Source of the DNA: Candidatus Kirkpatrickella diaphorinae
GTDB lineage: Bacteria > Pseudomonadota > Alphaproteobacteria > Acetobacterales > Acetobacteraceae
NCBI RefSeq assembly: GCF_025736875.1
Contig: NZ_CP107052.1
Coordinates: 1,414,001-1,478,000, forward strand
Length of the DNA stretch: 64,000 bases
Direction of reading: 5' to 3'
The notes beneath the pieces were generated by a model that was not told where the DNA came from, did no database searches, and saw only the letters and a list, made by a program, of their open reading frames with translations. How positions within the stretch are numbered: the first letter of the stretch is position 1; every line of letters starts with the position of its first letter. The position numbers and the translations under genes were made by a program. Positions 55,095 to 64,000 of this stretch are shown here, piece by piece.

Positions 55095-55841
55095 ATGCTG
55101 AAATATGCGCTTTTCCCATCTTCCCTTGTCCGACAGGGGACGGTGCGAAATCTGAGCACGGCACATGGTAAAGACGTTCGTCCCGGCGTGTCGGCGCGCG
55201 TGCGGTTTCGTCATGTCGTCCTGAGCGCCGCCGCCATTATGGCGGTGTCAACAAGCCTGAATGTCGCAAAGGCGCAAACGCCCGCCCGTTCGGAAGTTGC
55301 CGCGCCCAACGCGGTCGCTCAACCTGTTGAAGCCCTGTATGCGGGCCTGCGCAAGCTGGAGGCAAATACTGACTTGAGCGCCGCGCAACGTGTCAAAATC
55401 ATGACCCCCGTTATCGATGCGGCTTTTGACCTCCCCACAATTCTGCGGAATTCTGTCGGGATGCGCTTTGCCAATCTCAGTGCGCAGGATCAGCAAAGTC
55501 TTCTCGACTCGTTCCGCCGTTTCACGGTCGCACGCTATGTGTCGAGCTTTGGCAAGGGTGAGAAAACCAATTTCTCCATCAAGCCGCAAAGTGCCGCGAC
55601 GTCCTACGGAGATGGCAAAATCATCCGTTCAACGATTGCCGGGCCTGATAACAGGACGGAAATTGATTACGTCGTGCAGAATCTTCCCCATGGATATCGC
55701 ATCACGGATGTGCTTCTCAACGGACATATCAGCCAGGTCGCGGCACAGAGGGCAGATTTTTCAGCAGGTCTTGCAAGTGGCGGCGCGGAAGGGTTGAAAA
55801 CGCTTCTTGACCGTAAGACTAAGACCTTTCTCGGAAACTGA
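55095..55841 (+). CDS. hpnM: HpnM, MlaC/Ttg2D-family periplasmic lipid carrier
   Basis: 248 residues from ATG 55095 with AGAGGA 7 nt upstream. A long n-region precedes the signal segment (VVLSAAAIMAVSTSLNVAKAQ). The MlaC-like domain follows: FDLPTILRNSVG, FRRFTVARYVSSFG and IDYVVQNLPHGYRITDVLLNG. MlaC proteins carry phospholipids in the periplasm; HpnM is thought to move hopanoids to the outer membrane. The usual partner HpnN (RND-type transporter) is not in the window. Confidence 0.92.
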   Translation: MLKYALFPSSLVRQGTVRNLSTAHGKDVRPGVSARVRFRHVVLSAAAIMAVSTSLNVAKAQTPARSEVAAPNAVAQPVEALYAGLRKLEANTDLSAAQRVKIMTPVIDAAFDLPTILRNSVGMRFANLSAQDQQSLLDSFRRFTVARYVSSFGKGEKTNFSIKPQSAATSYGDGKIIRSTIAGPDNRTEIDYVVQNLPHGYRITDVLLNGHISQVAAQRADFSAGLASGGAEGLKTLLDRKTKTFLGN

Positions 55842-55921
55842 GCTATCATTTCACGATTCTTTTCAATGATGTTCCCTTCCGACAATAATATCGTGCTGCG
55901 TGAGCGCAGGGCTCAACGTCA

Positions 55922-57094
55922 ATGGTCATGATTATGCAAAGCCTCGCCTGGGCGTGCGCGGCCATATCGGGCGTGGGCACGCTTCAGGCCACGATGGGCG
56001 CCATATTGACGCGCCGCTTTATCGTCGGGAGCCGCAATCTGACCCGGGCCGAAAGCCCGATGGCAGACCTGCCCGGGGTGACAATCCTCAAGCCGTTACA
56101 TGGTGATGAACCCATGTTGGAAACGGCCCTGGCGTCATTCTGCGTGCAGGATTACCCGCATTACCAGATCGTGTTTGGTGTGCACGGGCATGATGACAGC
56201 GCCATTTCCATCGTGCACAGGCTTCAGGCGCGGTTTCCCGCCATTGAGATCGATCTTGTGATCAATCCCGCCGCCCATGGGGTCAATCATAAAGTCAGCA
56301 ATCTGATCAACATGTATCCGGCCGCGCGACACGATGTGATCGTCATGGCCGATTCGGACATTCATGCGGGTTGTGATTATCTGCGCGCCCTTGTGCAACG
56401 CCTCCAGGTCAAAGGCACTGGCCTCGTCACCACGCTTTATGCCGGTCTGCCTGCGTCACCAACATATGTACGCCGTTTTGGCGCGGCGCAGATCAACCAG
56501 TTTTTCATGCCCGGCGTCCTGCTATCGCGCCAATTGGGGCGGGAGGACTGCCTAGGCGCGACGATGGCCCTGCATCGCGACACGCTGGCGCAGGTTGGCG
56601 GGCTTGAAGCGCTCGTCCGGCATGTCGCCGATGACGCCGTGCTGGGTCATAAAGTGCAGGATGCGGGCCTGCATGTCGCCCTCGCCCCCTGCCTGACGGA
56701 AACGACCGTCGCGGAGTCAGGTTGGGCCGCGCTTTTCCATCATGAACTGCGCTGGGGCCGGACCATCAAAAACCTTGAACCCTTAGGTTATGCCCTCTCT
56801 TCAACACAGTTATCCCTTTTCTGGGCGATGCTGTGCGTCGTGACAAGCGGCCTGGCCGGGGGCGCGGTCTTATTCTTCTTCATAAGCTGGCTGATCCGGG
56901 CGCTGGCCGCCCACGCCATCAACCGGGCCTTGGGCCGACCTGACTGGCGCCTGTGCGCCACCTTACCATTGCGGGACTGGTTTTCAGCGCTGATCATGCT
57001 ATGTAGCCTCCGCGGCAGACGTGTGGCCTGGCGCGGGAAGCACCTGCATATACGCCGTCATGTTCGTGCAACATCAGCGCGGCCAAAAGGCTGA
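55922..57094 (+). CDS. hpnI: HpnI, hopanoid glycosyltransferase (GT2, ceramide glucosyltransferase-like)
   Basis: A 390-residue membrane enzyme: an N-terminal anchor, a GT2 domain with DSD (Asp144-Asp146), DD at 237-238 and the HELRW motif (274-278, the QxxRW equivalent), then two to three C-terminal helices. HpnI adds N-acetylglucosamine to bacteriohopanetetrol. It is followed by hpnJ after 123 bp and hpnK, which deacetylates the product. Confidence 0.94.
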   Translation: MVMIMQSLAWACAAISGVGTLQATMGAILTRRFIVGSRNLTRAESPMADLPGVTILKPLHGDEPMLETALASFCVQDYPHYQIVFGVHGHDDSAISIVHRLQARFPAIEIDLVINPAAHGVNHKVSNLINMYPAARHDVIVMADSDIHAGCDYLRALVQRLQVKGTGLVTTLYAGLPASPTYVRRFGAAQINQFFMPGVLLSRQLGREDCLGATMALHRDTLAQVGGLEALVRHVADDAVLGHKVQDAGLHVALAPCLTETTVAESGWAALFHHELRWGRTIKNLEPLGYALSSTQLSLFWAMLCVVTSGLAGGAVLFFFISWLIRALAAHAINRALGRPDWRLCATLPLRDWFSALIMLCSLRGRRVAWRGKHLHIRRHVRATSARPKG

Positions 57095-57217
57095 TCGCGG
57101 GTAAAGAGACTTGTCTCGGACGCCCTGCATGCTTAGATGAACGGTTCTAGACGGTTTTCTGGCGGGTCCGCTTAAAACTCCACCGCAACTTTGTGACTTT
57201 GAGAGGTTGGCTGTCGC

Positions 57218-58645
57218 ATGATGCGCACGCTTTTTCTTCAACCACCATCATTTGACGGGTTTGACGGAGGTGCTGGCTCCCGCTACCAGGCAAAAAGGGA
57301 GATTCGGTCCTTCTGGTTCCCGACTTGGCTTGCGCAACCCGCGGCGATGGTTGAAAATTCGCGCCTCATTGATGCGCCGCCCGCGCGCATGGGTATTGAG
57401 CCCATCCTCGAAGATGTGAAAAACCGCGACCTTGTCGTGATGCACACCTCGACGCCGTCTTTCGCATCCGACGTGCGGGTTGCGCAGATGCTCAAGGACG
57501 TTAACCCAAATCTCAAAATCGGCATGGTCGGGGCGAAAGTCGCTGTCCAGCCGGATGAGAGCATGGCCAAAGGCACGCCGATCGACTTCGTGGCGCGCAA
57601 CGAATTTGATTTTACAATCAAGGAAATCGCGGAAGGGCGCGATTTCAAGGATGTGGATGGCATCACCTGGCGCGATAAAAACGGTGTCATCACCGCAAAT
57701 CGTGATCGCGCCATGATTGAGGACATGGACAGCCTGCCCTTTGTGACGGAAGTCTATAAACGTGACCTGCGCATTGAGGATTACTTCATCGGTTACCTCA
57801 TGCACCCCTATATTTCGATCTATACGGGGCGCGGCTGCAAATCACGCTGCACATTCTGCCTCTGGCCGCAGACAGTGGGCGGGCATCGTTACCGCACGCG
57901 CAGCCCGGAGCATGTGGCGGCGGAGATTCGCCTGGCCAAACAATATTTCCCGCAGGTTCGGGAATTCATGTTTGATGACGACACATTTACGGATGACCTG
58001 CCGCGGGCGGAAGCCATCGCGCGGGAGATGGGCAAACTCGGCGTTACATGGTCTTGCAATGCCAAAGCCAACGTCCCCTATGAGACGCTGAAAGTCATGA
58101 AGGAGAATGGTCTGCGTCTTCTCCTCGTCGGGTATGAAAGCGGCAATCAGCAGATCCTGCACAACATCAAGAAGGGTATGCGCGTCGAAACCGCCCGTGA
58201 GTTCACGAAAAACTGCCATAAACTGGGCATCAAAGTGCATGGCACGTTTATTGTCGGCCTGCCGGGTGAAACAAAAGAGACCATCCGCGAGACGATCAAT
58301 TTCGCCAAGGACATTAACCCGCACACTTTGCAAGTGTCCCTCGCCGCACCTTATCCCGGCACGTTCCTGCATAAGCAGGCGACGGAGAATGGCTGGTTTA
58401 ATGAGTCCGAGGCTGAGCTTATTGACGAAAATGGCGTGCAGATCGCGCCGCTGGAATATCCGCATCTTTCGCACACAGAAATCTTCAACTCTGTCGAGGA
58501 ATTTTACCGGAAGTTCTATTTCCGCGCGCCGAAAATCGCCTCAATCGTCAATGAGATGGTGCGCAGCCCGCAAATGATGAAGCGTCGCCTGCGGGAAGGT
58601 CTGGAATTCTTCCAGTTTCTGCGGGACCGTAACCGGGCGGCGTAA
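57218..58645 (+). CDS. hpnJ: HpnJ, B12-type radical SAM enzyme of hopanoid cyclitol formation
   Basis: 475 residues. The N-terminal 140 residues form an apparent cobalamin-binding fold (VVMHTSTPSFASDVRVAQMLK, GMVGAKVAVQPDE). The radical SAM cluster motif is Cys207, Cys211, Cys214 (GRGCKSRCTFC), followed by EFMFDDDTFT and FIVGLPGETKETI. HpnJ contracts the glucosamine ring to a cyclitol ether. A cobalamin need links it to the cob genes of the window, as inference. Two adjacent ATGs (57218, 57221) can start it. Confidence 0.95.
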   Translation: MMRTLFLQPPSFDGFDGGAGSRYQAKREIRSFWFPTWLAQPAAMVENSRLIDAPPARMGIEPILEDVKNRDLVVMHTSTPSFASDVRVAQMLKDVNPNLKIGMVGAKVAVQPDESMAKGTPIDFVARNEFDFTIKEIAEGRDFKDVDGITWRDKNGVITANRDRAMIEDMDSLPFVTEVYKRDLRIEDYFIGYLMHPYISIYTGRGCKSRCTFCLWPQTVGGHRYRTRSPEHVAAEIRLAKQYFPQVREFMFDDDTFTDDLPRAEAIAREMGKLGVTWSCNAKANVPYETLKVMKENGLRLLLVGYESGNQQILHNIKKGMRVETAREFTKNCHKLGIKVHGTFIVGLPGETKETIRETINFAKDINPHTLQVSLAAPYPGTFLHKQATENGWFNESEAELIDENGVQIAPLEYPHLSHTEIFNSVEEFYRKFYFRAPKIASIVNEMVRSPQMMKRRLREGLEFFQFLRDRNRAA

Positions 58646-58651
58646 CGCTTT

Positions 58652-59536
58652 ATGCGTAAACTCATTGTCTCAGCCGATGATTTCGGGCTGAGCGAGGAGG
58701 TCAATGAGGCGGTTGAACGTGCCCATCGGGAGGGCCTGCTTTCAACCGCCAGCCTGATGGTCGCGGGGCCTGCTGCGTCTGACGCCATCAAACGGGCGCG
58801 CCGCCTGCCTGACTTGCAGGTCGGGTTGCATTGCGTCCTCGTCGAAGGCGATGCGCTGAGCCCCTATCAGGATATCTCCCACATTGCGGAAGAGACGGGG
58901 GAAGGACGCGCCGCATTTCATGGTCGGCAGGCGGCCCTCGGTGTGCGCTATTTCTTCCACCCCGCAGCAAGGCGGGAATTGCGTCGGGAAATCCGCGCCC
59001 AGTTTCGGGCTTTTACCGCGTCCGGCTTACGGTTGGACCATGCCAATGCGCATAAGCACATGCACCTCCACCCCACAATCGGCCGCTTGATGATTCGGAT
59101 CGGGGCGGAATACGGGTTGCGCCACATTCGCTTACCGATTGAGCCTGCTTCCCCCATTAATGCTGTTACACCGCATCACGATGGCTTCGGCGCGAAGGCC
59201 ATGCGTCGATGGTGTCGCCTCTTGCGCTGGCAGATCCACCGCGCAGGCATGACATCGAATGACTGGTGCTTCGGCCTTGCCTGGAGCGGCGCCATGACGC
59301 CATCGCGCGTGGCGGCACTCATGCCACATCTCCCGCCGGGACTTTCCGAGATTTACTTCCATCCCGCGACGGGCAAAAATACGCTGATTTCCTCAACCAT
59401 GCCGGATTATCTGCATGAGGCAGAGCTTGATGCCCTGCTTGCCCCGGCATTTCGAGATGCCGTCCGGACCAATCGGATCAACTTGACGACATGGAGCGGT
59501 CACGCCGCCATACAGCAGGCCATGATGCGCGCGTGA
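58652..59536 (+). CDS. hpnK: HpnK, hopanoid N-acetylglucosamine deacetylase (YdjC/ChbG family)
   Basis: 294 residues. The metal site of YdjC-type deacetylases is visible: Asp in VSADDFGLSEEVN and His in LDHANAHKHMHLHP. It removes acetate from HpnI's product before HpnJ acts. It starts 6 bp after hpnJ and closes the hpn run in this window. Confidence 0.94.
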   Translation: MRKLIVSADDFGLSEEVNEAVERAHREGLLSTASLMVAGPAASDAIKRARRLPDLQVGLHCVLVEGDALSPYQDISHIAEETGEGRAAFHGRQAALGVRYFFHPAARRELRREIRAQFRAFTASGLRLDHANAHKHMHLHPTIGRLMIRIGAEYGLRHIRLPIEPASPINAVTPHHDGFGAKAMRRWCRLLRWQIHRAGMTSNDWCFGLAWSGAMTPSRVAALMPHLPPGLSEIYFHPATGKNTLISSTMPDYLHEAELDALLAPAFRDAVRTNRINLTTWSGHAAIQQAMMRA

Positions 59537-59601
59537 CAACGGCAAACGGCACAAAAACAGATCCTGCGTCGTCACCGTCCATCATTATTCAGGAAACGGA
59601 T

Positions 59602-59928
59602 TCAGAGGAGTGAATCGACCCAGGCTTTAAGTTGGCTCTTGGGCAGCGCACCCGTCTTCTGACCGACAATTTCACCTTTATTGAAAAGGATCAGTGTCGG
59701 AATGCTGCGCACGCCGAAACGTGTTGGCGCCTCAGGGTTATCGTCGATATTGAGCTTGGCGACGGTAAGTTTCCCACCATATTCCGACGCGATTTCCTCC
59801 AGTGCCGGGGCGATCATTTTGCATGGCCCGCACCATTCAGCCCAGAAATCCACGAGAACCGGCCCTTCCGCCTTTAACACGTCAGATTCAAATTTTTTAT
59901 CGTCAACAGATCGGGTATGGGCACTCAT
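59602..59928 (-). CDS. trxA: Thioredoxin
   Basis: 108 residues from ATG 59928 (GGAG 9 nt upstream). The active site is WCGPC (32-36) in [12 protein letters not shown], with the cis-Pro motif RSIPTL and the GALPKSQL end. It reduces protein disulfides in the cytoplasm. It is probably transcribed after addA, as in related alphaproteobacteria where addA and trxA are neighbours; here the small membrane protein gene lies on the other strand between them. Confidence 0.97.
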   Translation of the reverse strand: MSAHTRSVDDKKFESDVLKAEGPVLVDFWAEWCGPCKMIAPALEEIASEYGGKLTVAKLNIDDNPEAPTRFGVRSIPTLILFNKGEIVGQKTGALPKSQLKAWVDSLL

Positions 59929-60311
59929 GACGGCGTCTCCAAAGTTACTTCCAAAAAATATCGATGCCTCGACTATGGGTAATCCGGTAACGGAGTTCAA
60001 GCCCGCGCAGGGCCAGGGCCCCATTCACTATGGAACGTAACGCCCAGGATCGCGGCATTCTGCATTGAAGATGATCAAAATCAGATCACCTTCAGCGTTT
60101 CAACGGGTCTCTAAAAATGGTCAGGCTTGCTCAAGATTGACCCGCCTCATCGCCTCTCCAACCGCCATGGCGGGCGGGATATTGGACATTTACATGTAAA
60201 ACTCTTATGACATTCTTAGCTTCTCTTAAATGCGGGCCGCACGCCTGTGAATCTTCTGTCTCGAAAAAGACAGGCTCTTGGGGTGCGTGACGACCGACAT
60301 TATGCTCCGGG
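59929..60311. other. Spacer between trxA and the small membrane protein gene
   Basis: No supported gene. It contains the perfect 12-bp palindrome TTTACATGTAAA at 60189-60200, about 110 bp before the plus-strand gene. A minus-strand ORF over 60131-60520 looks like a shadow of that gene: it is Arg/His-rich and matches nothing that I know. Confidence 0.45.
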
Positions 60312-60554
60312 ATGACGGCTTTGCGCGACTGGTTTCCGATTGAACGATTCATTATGTGGCTGCCCGAAAGCACCAAGGGTCGGGCTGTCATGCTCCTTCT
60401 CCTCTTTTTCCCGATTTTTTCGCTCATCCCGATTATTCTGACGCATAGTCTCGGCGTGATGATGATTGTCGTTCTGGGCAATTTCCTCATTATCCCGGCA
60501 CTTCTATGGTGGGCCGTCAAAACGACCAGCCGTCGCCCCCCTTCCCGCCTTTAA
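60312..60554 (+). CDS. Small two-helix membrane protein
   Basis: 80 residues. Two membrane segments (VMLLLLFFPIFSLIPIILTH and LGVMMIVVLGNFLIIPALLW) are preceded by a hydrophilic start and followed by a basic tail (KTTSRRPPSR). No ribosome binding site is obvious for the ATG at 60312; the ATG at codon 15 is an alternative. No family is recognised. It is convergent with addA. Confidence 0.6.
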   Translation: MTALRDWFPIERFIMWLPESTKGRAVMLLLLFFPIFSLIPIILTHSLGVMMIVVLGNFLIIPALLWWAVKTTSRRPPSRL

Positions 60555-60589
60555 GTCCTTCCCAAACAAGGTAAAGGCGGCAGGGACCG

Positions 60590-63500
60590 TCACTCAAAAT
60601 GAAGCATTTCAGGCGGTAAAAACGTCACGCGCGCCCCTTCCGTCCAGACGAGGGAGGCCACGATTTCCTGAGGTTCGTAAATCTGTCGCAATATTGCTGC
60701 ATAAGCGGCCATTTGCCGGCGGTAAGTTTCGGGCACAGCGTCGAGACGCTGCGGGGGCTTCTGATTGGTCTTGAAATCACAGATATAAAGTCGCCCTTCC
60801 GTGAAAGCGTATCGATCCACCTGCCCGACAATCACACTCTCTCCGACAAGCCCTGTAATCGTCTGCTCCGCCCTGGAATATGGCCCAAAAAGGGGCTTCA
60901 ACATCGGGTGGTCAATGACGCCCAGCACGTCATCCGCGAGACGCGATCTTGTCGCCTCATCTAGGCTGAAACCAGTCTGACCCAACCATCTCAGCGCGCG
61001 CGCGCGCCTCTCCGCCTCCGGTAAATCCGGCAGAAACTGCAATAGACGGTGCATGATGAGTCCACGGCGCAGCGCCTGCGCGCGCGGCCCCGGTGATGTC
61101 ATGTCCAGAGGCGAACGTGAAGGCGGGGTCGGGCCAAAAACATTTCCCTCAGGTCGGCTCGGTGCCAGAGGGCGCACAATGCGCGGTTCATCCCGTGGCG
61201 GCTGGGGCCGCCATAAAGGAGCCTGCCCGAAAATGGCGGGTAAAGGTGTCGGACTGGCATTTGCGTCTGACTTTACGCCCGCCGCACTGCCCTCATTGGA
61301 TGCGCCGACGAAGTCGACATTGATTTTTGGCGGCGGCAGAATTTCGTGAATAAGGGTCTGCCCCGCCCAGCCTCGCGTGAAATCTTCCTCACGCGTTGGT
61401 AATTGCGCAAATCCCTCGGCGCAAAGCCCATACCAGTCATCGGCCTCATGGCCTTTTTTGCCCGGCTCCCATCCGCATATGACGAGCCAGTCCTTTGCGC
61501 GGGTCAGCGCAACGTAAAGCAGGCGATGACTCTCCTCCCGCACAGCTTTGACGCGCTCCTCCTTCGCTGCGGCGAGGGCGGGGGCGTGGCTGGCGCCGCG
61601 TACCGTCATGAAAGGCACATCGGCCGCACCATCTTTTACAGTGATGTAGCTCTCCTGCCCCCCGCCCTGCGGTGCCGTGTCCGGCAAAATGACGAGGCGG
61701 GATTGTAATCCTTTGGAGGCATGGACCGTCATGATGCGCACCGCGCTGCTCTCAGCCTCTGCATCACGTTTCACCGCGCCGTCACTTTCCTGCAACCAGG
61801 CGAGGAAACCCTGCATGGAGGGCGCATGCCCCGCATCATATTGCAGCGCCATCGTCATGAGGTCATCCAGCGCGTCGCGGGCCTCGACCCCCAAACGCTT
61901 GAGGAAACGGGCGCGCCCGCCATAACGCCCCAGCGCATCGGCGAGAATGTCATAAGGCGCCGCAAAATCGAGACGCGCCTGCAAGCCGGAAATCATCTTC
62001 CAGGCGGATGCCCATGCGGGCCGCTCATGATGGCGCGCCTGCAATGTCACGATCAGCGGCCGCGCCCCCCGTCCGGCCGCCAATGCCATAAGCGACTCAT
62101 CAGAGAGATCACCCAGCGGCGATGTCAGCACAGTGGCGAGTTTCAGATCGTCCTGCGGCAGAAGGAGCACCTCTGCAAGGGCAATCATATCCTGCACGGC
62201 AAGCTGGTCGGTCAGACTGGCGCGGATAAGGGTCGCCACATCGATATTGGCGGATTTTAAAGCGCGCACCAGCGCCCAGAGGAAAGGTGACCGACGCCGC
62301 ACAAGGATCAGCACATCCCCGGGCGCAAGGGGCGGCTGACCGGGGCGGGGCGCCTGGCCGAGATGTTTCCGCAGCCACGCGGCAATGGCATCCGCCATAC
62401 GTTGCGCGGTCAGGCGGGACGGGTTGGCGCGCCTGGCTGGCTTCCATGGGTCAATCGCGTCATCCTTCTCCACGCGCAGAAGTTTCGGCCAGATTTCGAC
62501 ACGGCCCCAATGGTCCTGCCGCGCCGGGCGATGGCGGGGTATGCCGGTCTCATCGCCCGCCTGAAACGCTGCCATCCCCTCCGCCGCCAGGGGGTTGGCA
62601 AAAACCGCATCGACAAGTTGCAGGACCGGCGCGCTGGAACGAAACGACACGTCAAGGCTGGGCGCACGCCATTTCTGGTTCGCCTGACGCACGCGCGCAC
62701 TGAAATCGGCGCGCGCATCAAGAAAAGCCTGCGGCTTCGCCCCCTGAAAGCTGAAAATAGATTGCTTGAAGTCACCCACCGCGAAAATCGTGCGCGGTCG
62801 CAGCGCGTGGCTTTCCCGCATCGGCGCACCGGAGAAGAAATCTTCCGTCAGGGCGCGGGCAATATCCCATTGCGCAGGCGACGTGTCCTGAACCTCGTCA
62901 AGCAGAAGATGGTCAATCCCCCCATCAAGCCTGAAGAGCACCCAGGCCGCGCCGGGGTCCCGCAGGAGGTTCTGGGTTGCGGCGATGAGATCTTCATAAT
63001 CGACCAGACCGCGCCGCGCTTTGTCACCATCGAGACGGCGCAGCGCGCCGAAAATCAGTGCGAGGCTGGTGATGCTTAAATGATAAACCTCATGCAGCCG
63101 ATATTGCCGCAGGGCCGCCATAAATCGCGCCGCTTCGCTTTCAATCACGGTAATCAGATGCGCATGCGAGTCCTGATATTTCCTGCTGGCATAAGCGACG
63201 GGTTTGAGAGGCGTATCCTTTTGCGTCAGCAGAAGTTTGCGCCAGGCTTCTACGTCCCGCGCCTCTGTCGGTGTTTTCAGCCACAACATCATCGCTTCAA
63301 GTCGCGCGCGTGCCGCAGGTGTTGCAAACGCGGCGAGCTGCTCCGCAGCGTCACGCAGCCCGGCTTCATCATGCGGCGTCAGGCACGCTTTGAGAGCCGC
63401 GGATAGATCATCATGTTCAAGTGTCAGAAGACGCCGACAGGTCGTTTCCAGATCTTCCATCGTTGCGGAAAATATGTGCCGGAATCCGCGTAGAGACCCG

Positions 63501-64000
63501 CGCGCGCCATATAATTTTGCGGCGAACTCTTTAACGGAATCATATTCCCGCTTCTGGCTCAGCGCCGCGAAACGCTCTCCCAAATCTCTGGATGCGGCCT
63601 CAAGGACTTCCGTTTCCAGCGCCTGATGGAGGGCGGAGGCGGTATCGGGATCTTCCATCAACTGAAATTGCGGCGCGATGGCCGCCTCAAGCGGGAAACG
63701 TCTTAAAAGGGACTGGCAGAAAGCGTGGATCGTCCCGATCCGCATGCCGCCCGGGCAATCCAGCACCTGCGCGAATAAAGCGCGCGCCGCGCCACGTGTC
63801 GCCTCCGTACATGGCACATCCAGCTTGCGCAATTCCTGATCGAGCTTGTCATCAGACATCGTGACCCACCGCCCCAGGACGGATTGAAGGCGCGTTGCCA
63901 TCTCCGCGGCAGCGGCTTTCGTGTAGGTCAGGCTCTGGATCCGCGCAGGGTCAATACCGGGGATGATCAGCATGTCGCCAGTCCGCGGGTCCGACTCTGC
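60590..64000 (-). CDS. addA: AddA, double-strand break repair helicase-nuclease (5' end outside window)
   Basis: The frame is open to the window edge, so the N-terminal part with the Walker A motif is missing; the ATG at 63973 is internal. Visible helicase motifs are LTYTKAAAAEM (motif Ia), HLLLDEVQDTSPAQWDIA (Walker B), AVGDFKQSIFSFQGA, TVHASKGLQSRLVILPDT and LLYVALTRAKDWLVICG. The RecB-type nuclease domain is at the C-terminus: GQVDRYAF, then ICDFKTNQKPP. With AddB it resects broken DNA ends before RecA loading. More than 1,130 residues are visible. Confidence 0.96.
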   Translation of the reverse strand, partial: AESDPRTGDMLIIPGIDPARIQSLTYTKAAAAEMATRLQSVLGRWVTMSDDKLDQELRKLDVPCTEATRGAARALFAQVLDCPGGMRIGTIHAFCQSLLRRFPLEAAIAPQFQLMEDPDTASALHQALETEVLEAASRDLGERFAALSQKREYDSVKEFAAKLYGARGSLRGFRHIFSATMEDLETTCRRLLTLEHDDLSAALKACLTPHDEAGLRDAAEQLAAFATPAARARLEAMMLWLKTPTEARDVEAWRKLLLTQKDTPLKPVAYASRKYQDSHAHLITVIESEAARFMAALRQYRLHEVYHLSITSLALIFGALRRLDGDKARRGLVDYEDLIAATQNLLRDPGAAWVLFRLDGGIDHLLLDEVQDTSPAQWDIARALTEDFFSGAPMRESHALRPRTIFAVGDFKQSIFSFQGAKPQAFLDARADFSARVRQANQKWRAPSLDVSFRSSAPVLQLVDAVFANPLAAEGMAAFQAGDETGIPRHRPARQDHWGRVEIWPKLLRVEKDDAIDPWKPARRANPSRLTAQRMADAIAAWLRKHLGQAPRPGQPPLAPGDVLILVRRRSPFLWALVRALKSANIDVATLIRASLTDQLAVQDMIALAEVLLLPQDDLKLATVLTSPLGDLSDESLMALAAGRGARPLIVTLQARHHERPAWASAWKMISGLQARLDFAAPYDILADALGRYGGRARFLKRLGVEARDALDDLMTMALQYDAGHAPSMQGFLAWLQESDGAVKRDAEAESSAVRIMTVHASKGLQSRLVILPDTAPQGGGQESYITVKDGAADVPFMTVRGASHAPALAAAKEERVKAVREESHRLLYVALTRAKDWLVICGWEPGKKGHEADDWYGLCAEGFAQLPTREEDFTRGWAGQTLIHEILPPPKINVDFVGASNEGSAAGVKSDANASPTPLPAIFGQAPLWRPQPPRDEPRIVRPLAPSRPEGNVFGPTPPSRSPLDMTSPGPRAQALRRGLIMHRLLQFLPDLPEAERRARALRWLGQTGFSLDEATRSRLADDVLGVIDHPMLKPLFGPYSRAEQTITGLVGESVIVGQVDRYAFTEGRLYICDFKTNQKPPQRLDAVPETYRRQMAAYAAILRQIYEPQEIVASLVWTEGARVTFLPPEMLHFE

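Noticed and set aside
60131-60520. A 129-codon minus-strand ORF.
   Set aside because: Arg/His-rich shadow of the small membrane protein gene, without motif or ribosome binding site.
60990-61005. Short CG dinucleotide run inside addA.
   Set aside because: It encodes an Ala/Arg stretch in the coding frame and is too short to be a meaningful repeat.

Overview
The window (about 58% GC by eye) reads as chromosome of a Gram-negative alphaproteobacterium, most likely an acetic acid bacterium (Acetobacteraceae). Pointers are the hopanoid side-chain genes hpnH, hpnM, hpnI, hpnJ and hpnK, an AddA-type recombination helicase, aerobic-type late cobalamin genes, the biotin operon layout, TonB-dependent uptake and O-antigen-type ABC exporters. 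The genus is not claimed. Gene density is high, with many 4-nt start/stop overlaps. There are two edge-truncated genes (cbiD at the left, addA at the right) and one tRNA (Asp-GTC).

Layout. 1-2.0 kb: 3' part of cbiD and a glutaminase gene broken by one in-frame amber codon. 2.2-6.0 kb: mntH and a TonB-dependent receptor, apparently one operon, behind a palindrome that overlaps the mntH -10 box. 6.2-7.7 kb: an orphan Nitr_red_assoc protein and a class I aldolase. 7.7-15.1 kb: a cell-envelope block with two paralogous Wzm/Wzt-like ABC exporters, a lipoprotein lytic transglycosylase, a DUF1643 protein, tRNA-Asp and an O-antigen ligase-like protein. 15.1-17.2 kb: a CobW-type GTPase translationally coupled to a WD40 protein. 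17.2-24.5 kb: the late cobalamin pathway (cobS, cobT, cobU, cobO, cobQ, bluB, cbiB, cobC) in four short transcription units. 24.6-26.5 kb: queuosine precursor operon queE-queC-queD. 26.5-27.8 kb: gene-poor stretch with possible transposase debris. 27.8-33.1 kb: an exported protein and the biotin genes (bioA divergent from bioF-bioH-bioC-bioD). 33.1-45.6 kb: mixed housekeeping and envelope genes, including a truncated response regulator, an SDR lacking its catalytic residues, ispE, a TPR protein, a UDG-like protein without Fe-S cysteines and an Slt-type transglycosylase. 45.8-51.8 kb: three tandem GH39-like glycoside hydrolases without signal peptides. 51.9-59.5 kb: a CNNM/CorC protein and the hopanoid genes. 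59.6-64 kb: trxA, a small membrane protein and addA.

How genes may work together. The cobalamin genes finish the nucleotide loop and side chain of adenosylcobalamin; HpnJ in this window has an apparent cobalamin-binding N-terminal region, so it is one plausible local consumer. The ABC exporters, ligase, glycosyltransferase, lytic transglycosylases and hopanoid genes all concern the cell envelope. The most unusual locus is the GH39-like triplet: intact catalytic glutamates, strong AT-rich promoters, a repeated leader motif and a variable linker plus small C-terminal domain, but no visible export signal and no known partner genes.
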